Assembly (NCBI GenBank): GCA_958367245.1
Contig: CATXEA010000001.1
Span: 183,358 to 247,357 of the forward strand
Source: an uncultured Blautia sp.
Lineage (GTDB): Bacteria > Bacillota > Clostridia > Lachnospirales > Lachnospiraceae
DNA: 64,000 nucleotides
Direction: 5' to 3'
Shown here: positions 62,546-64,000 of the stretch, one piece after another
How the letters are laid out: each line of letters begins with the position of its first letter
Numbering within the stretch: position 1 is the first letter of the stretch
Made by a program: the position numbers and the translations under genes
Notes under the pieces: generated by a model
What the model saw: the letters and a program-made list of their open reading frames with translations, nothing else
What the model was told of the DNA's origin: nothing
Databases searched by the model: none

Positions 62546-63340
62546 TTAAATCTCACGGCGCCGGTAAACAAACGCAATCAGCGCGAGAAATATTATGGCT
62601 TCTACAATAATCACGCCAAACACTTGAATATTATTCAAATAATACGGACTGATCCGTTCCAACAGTTCTGCCAGCTCTTCGCTGATACTGCTGTATTCAT
62701 AAAACTGGAATGTCCAACGGAAAGCCAACGGTCCCGGAAGCAAGGTTCCTGCATTCAATCCAAACGGCTGTGTCAGAAAAGCTTCGTTATTTGTAAAAAT
62801 ATAATTTACAATGGTATAGAAAAAGGTAATCACAACGGATACAATATAGTTTTTATTGAGAAGAACGACGATCAAAATACAGGGAAGTGCGCCAACCCAC
62901 ATGATCACTCCCTCTCCCATTCCTACCTGAAACAACTTCCAGAACCCTACTGGATTCCATCCCTGAAGCAGCAAAACAGCAAGATTTACCAACGCTCCAA
63001 CCGCCATAAAACCAATGGCAAATATCAGTAAAACCAGCATCTTGGAAAATACCAGTTTCGTTCTGTTTACCGGTATGGTAACAAGATTTTTCAAAGTGTC
63101 ATTGTCCAGCTCCTCAAATAACAGATTGGAAGCCAGTATCACAAGAAGCGGCATCAAAAGAAGATAGGCGCTGAGCTGAAACAGACCGGACATCATATTG
63201 TTCGTAGCATCCACATCCGTGTTCGCATCTGCCAGAAAAATAGCATAAGCCAATGGAAGCAAGGTAGAAAGAAACACGGAAATAAATACCAGCGGCTTGC
63301 GTTTCAATTTCAAAAATTCACATTTTATCAGTTTAAGCAA
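62546..63340 (-). CDS. ABC-2-type permease, lantibiotic/bacitracin-resistance-like (first permease)
   Basis: A 264-aa membrane protein with about six spans. LKLIKCEFLKLKRKP at the start and EELDNDTLKNLVTIPVNR are shared with LanE/LanG and BcrB permeases and resemble the second permease. The start is TTG at 63340, with AGGAG 6 bases upstream, overlapping the ATPase stop by 8 bases; no ATG is better placed. Confidence 0.85.
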   Translation of the reverse strand: MLKLIKCEFLKLKRKPLVFISVFLSTLLPLAYAIFLADANTDVDATNNMMSGLFQLSAYLLLMPLLVILASNLLFEELDNDTLKNLVTIPVNRTKLVFSKMLVLLIFAIGFMAVGALVNLAVLLLQGWNPVGFWKLFQVGMGEGVIMWVGALPCILIVVLLNKNYIVSVVITFFYTIVNYIFTNNEAFLTQPFGLNAGTLLPGPLAFRWTFQFYEYSSISEELAELLERISPYYLNNIQVFGVIIVEAIIFLALIAFVYRRREI

Positions 63341-64000
63341 TTCCTTCTCCTCCTGTCACACGCTTGAAGTAATCTTCAAGGCTTTCTTCACAAGTGTGCG
63401 CCTCTGATACCTCCAGTCCGTTTTCTACAAAAGCAGTTATAATTTTCCCCACAGGCAGCTCAAGGTTGTGCAGGCGCAGATTGTAATCGTCCTGTATGGA
63501 AAAATGGTTTTCATGGAAATTACGTTCCAAAATTCTTGCCGCCTGTGCAGTATCAGAAAGCGTAAACCGGATATGTTTACTGCTTTTTTGCTCCAACTCG
63601 GCAAAACTTTCTTCTTCCAGTAATGCGCCGTGGTCGATAATTCCAATATCGTCAGCCAACAGGGAAATCTCCGAAAGAATGTGACTGGAGATCAAAATGG
63701 TTTTTCCTCTTGCGTCGCAAAGCTCACGAATAAAGGAGCGTACTTCCGCAATACCGATGGGATCGAGACCGTTGATCGGCTCATCCAAAATCAAAAGTTC
63801 CGGATCGTGCATAACGGCAAGGGCGATGGCAAGCCGTTGCTTCATGCCAAGGGAATACTGCGAAAAGAGCTTTTTATCTTTGTAAGGCAGTCCTACCAGA
63901 TCCAGCGCGTCTTTGATGGCATGATTGTTTGGTACGCCCCGCAGGGTAGCAAAGATACGCAGGTTCTCTGTGCCGGTCAGATTGGGATAAAAGCCGGGGG
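63333..64000 (-). CDS. ABC transporter ATPase, LanF/BcrA-like (5' end outside window)
   Basis: Partial: about 222 C-terminal residues; the frame is open to base 64000. Visible motifs are PGFYPNLTGTENL just after the Q/E-loop position, signature YSLGMKQRLAIA, Walker B LLILDEPINGLDP and the switch histidine in SSHILSE. The Walker A and the residue that would show an E-loop lie off the window. It powers the two permeases, with which it forms a peptide-antibiotic exporter or immunity pump by family resemblance. Confidence 0.88.
   Translation of the reverse strand, partial: PGFYPNLTGTENLRIFATLRGVPNNHAIKDALDLVGLPYKDKKLFSQYSLGMKQRLAIALAVMHDPELLILDEPINGLDPIGIAEVRSFIRELCDARGKTILISSHILSEISLLADDIGIIDHGALLEEESFAELEQKSSKHIRFTLSDTAQAARILERNFHENHFSIQDDYNLRLHNLELPVGKIITAFVENGLEVSEAHTCEESLEDYFKRVTGGEGIA

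Overview
The window reads as chromosomal DNA of an anaerobic, endospore-forming gut Firmicute, most likely Lachnospiraceae (Clostridia). The evidence is pyruvate:ferredoxin oxidoreductase, an alpha/beta small acid-soluble spore protein, a YlbJ-type sporulation membrane protein, a short HisG with HisZ, a DUF1667-linked anaerobic glycerol-3-phosphate module, FabT-like control of fabH, AGGAGG-type ribosome sites and moderate-to-low G+C. Genus and species cannot be fixed from sequence reading alone. No rRNA, tRNA, CRISPR array, insertion sequence or prophage was found. No gene-free stretch exceeds 300 bases.

Layout. 1-7.9 kb: a minus-strand purine/urate catabolic operon (ssnA, ygfK, a fused Fe-S/molybdopterin xanthine dehydrogenase, and a second molybdenum subunit cut by the window edge), with strong hairpins between genes. 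8.2-10 kb: DUF975 membrane protein, CobC-like phosphatase and a shortened CobU-like protein. 10.2-18.1 kb: a 2081-aa secreted multidomain protein preceded by an XRE-type regulator, with tandem direct repeats abutting the big gene's -35 box. 18.2-22 kb: gtrB-gtrA-cobT-cobU-cobS. 22.2-26.4 kb: PFOR and an Rrf2 regulator; then aroK. 27-33.1 kb: ABC-F protein, YbaK, DUF4203-like protein, transglutaminase, PduL, and FabH with a FabT-type operator. 33.2-36 kb: secreted NlpC/P60 hydrolase with a repeat linker and a possible leader peptide, and a zinc-dependent phospholipase-C-like protein. 36.2-40.8 kb: glpK-glpA-FAD oxidoreductase-DUF1667. 41-43.8 kb: YfhO-family protein. 43.8-48.9 kb: hisZ-hisG-hisD-hisB-hisIE, the last with a degenerate HisF-like domain, read from a consensus promoter carrying a palindrome. 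48.9-55 kb: relQ-like synthetase, HAD, YgiQ, membrane protein, RluA, LepB, RecU. 55-57.4 kb: M23 peptidase and PepD. 57.5-60.6 kb: YlbJ, converging on mgsA-rsmD-coaD-coiled-coil gene. 60.8-61.2 kb: SASP. 61.2 kb to the end: a LanFEG/BcrAB-like ABC exporter with a lipoprotein.

How the genes work together. The first operon would open and oxidise purines anaerobically. YgfK is the obvious flavin/Fe-S electron carrier, since no FAD subunit of xanthine dehydrogenase is visible. CobT/CobU/CobS/CobC assemble the cobalamin nucleotide loop. PFOR and a stand-alone PduL could together turn pyruvate into acetyl-CoA and then acetyl-phosphate. The glp genes feed glycerol into glycolysis, and MgsA gives a methylglyoxal bypass. 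The most notable items are the XRE regulator/giant secreted protein pair, the catalytically dead HisF-like domain fused to HisIE, the short CobU lacking the guanylylation motif, and several precise promoter/operator arrangements (his, fabH, the giant protein, ssnA).
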